A DNA stretch of 64,000 bases from Brachionus rotundiformis (Eukaryota; Rotifera; Eurotatoria; Ploima; Brachionidae), in the NCBI GenBank assembly GCA_016802295.1, contig JAESIW010000180.1:3951975-4015974 (forward strand), written 5' to 3'. Position numbers and translations under genes: made by a program. Numbering within the stretch: position 1 is the stretch's first letter; each line of letters opens with the position of its first letter. Below are positions 63,946-64,000 of the stretch, piece after piece. The notes beneath the pieces were generated by a model. It did not search any database. It was not told the DNA's origin and was given only the letters and a program-made list of their open reading frames with translations.

Positions 63946-64000
63946 TTTAGGTCTCGGTCTCATTGGCTTTGGGACAAATCCTCAAAATAAGATGTAACTC

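Noticed and set aside
1..64000. CRISPR arrays, operons, riboswitches, ribosome binding sites
   Set aside because: The window is eukaryotic (spliced genes, poly(A) signals). No regularly spaced repeats of that kind were seen.

Overview
The window is nuclear DNA of a small-intron, very AT-rich animal. Coding exons are separated by introns that are mostly about 45-65 nt. The gene set is metazoan: a KChIP calcium sensor, an atypical soluble guanylate cyclase, a type II TGF-beta/activin receptor, PDZ-RhoGEF-like proteins and the BBSome subunit BBIP1. CR1/Jockey-like LINE pieces are scattered through it. A rotifer (Brachionus-like) would fit the base composition, intron size and gene content. That is an inference; no species marker is visible.

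Layout. 1-3.2 kb: a fold-back repeat and a single-exon type I membrane protein with two PPxY motifs. 3.5-8.1 kb: a second fold-back repeat and a two-ORF LINE with open reading frames. 9.3-10.9 kb: two small secreted-protein genes on the minus strand (one a Ly6/uPAR plus EGF protein) and a decayed LINE tail. 15.2-25.1 kb: a KChIP gene with three candidate alternative first exons spread over an intron of nearly 9 kb. 25.8-26.9 kb: a tyrosine-rich secreted protein and the snRNP core protein SmG. 28.4-32.3 kb: a 13-exon atypical guanylate cyclase with a MITE-like inverted repeat in its last intron. 32.4-44.3 kb: two proline-rich paralogues (minus strand) flank RRP5/PDCD11 (minus strand) and BBIP1 (plus strand). 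34.4-35.2 kb holds a dead LINE. 45.1-46.7 kb: a TMEM272-like four-pass membrane protein. 48.6-49.3 kb: another LINE 3' fragment. 49.5-57.3 kb: two tandem PDZ + DH paralogues sharing a 1003-bp tract that is about 99% identical, while the rest of the two genes is old and divergent. 57.4-61.6 kb: intergenic DNA with a LINE remnant and two inverted-repeat elements. 61.6-63.9 kb: an activin-type receptor kinase with a GC-AG intron; its signal-peptide exon was not found.

The genes do not form one pathway. Several are signalling components (KChIP, cyclase, PDZ-DH pair, TGF-beta receptor), two are housekeeping RNP/ribosome factors (SmG, RRP5), and BBIP1 points to cilia. The most unusual signals are the converted tract in the PDZ-DH pair, the proline-rich paralogue pair of unknown function, the KChIP first-exon array, and the cyclase that keeps its heme ligands but has lost one catalytic aspartate. 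Exon boundaries were worked out by hand from splice consensus, reading-frame closure and family knowledge; no transcript data were available.
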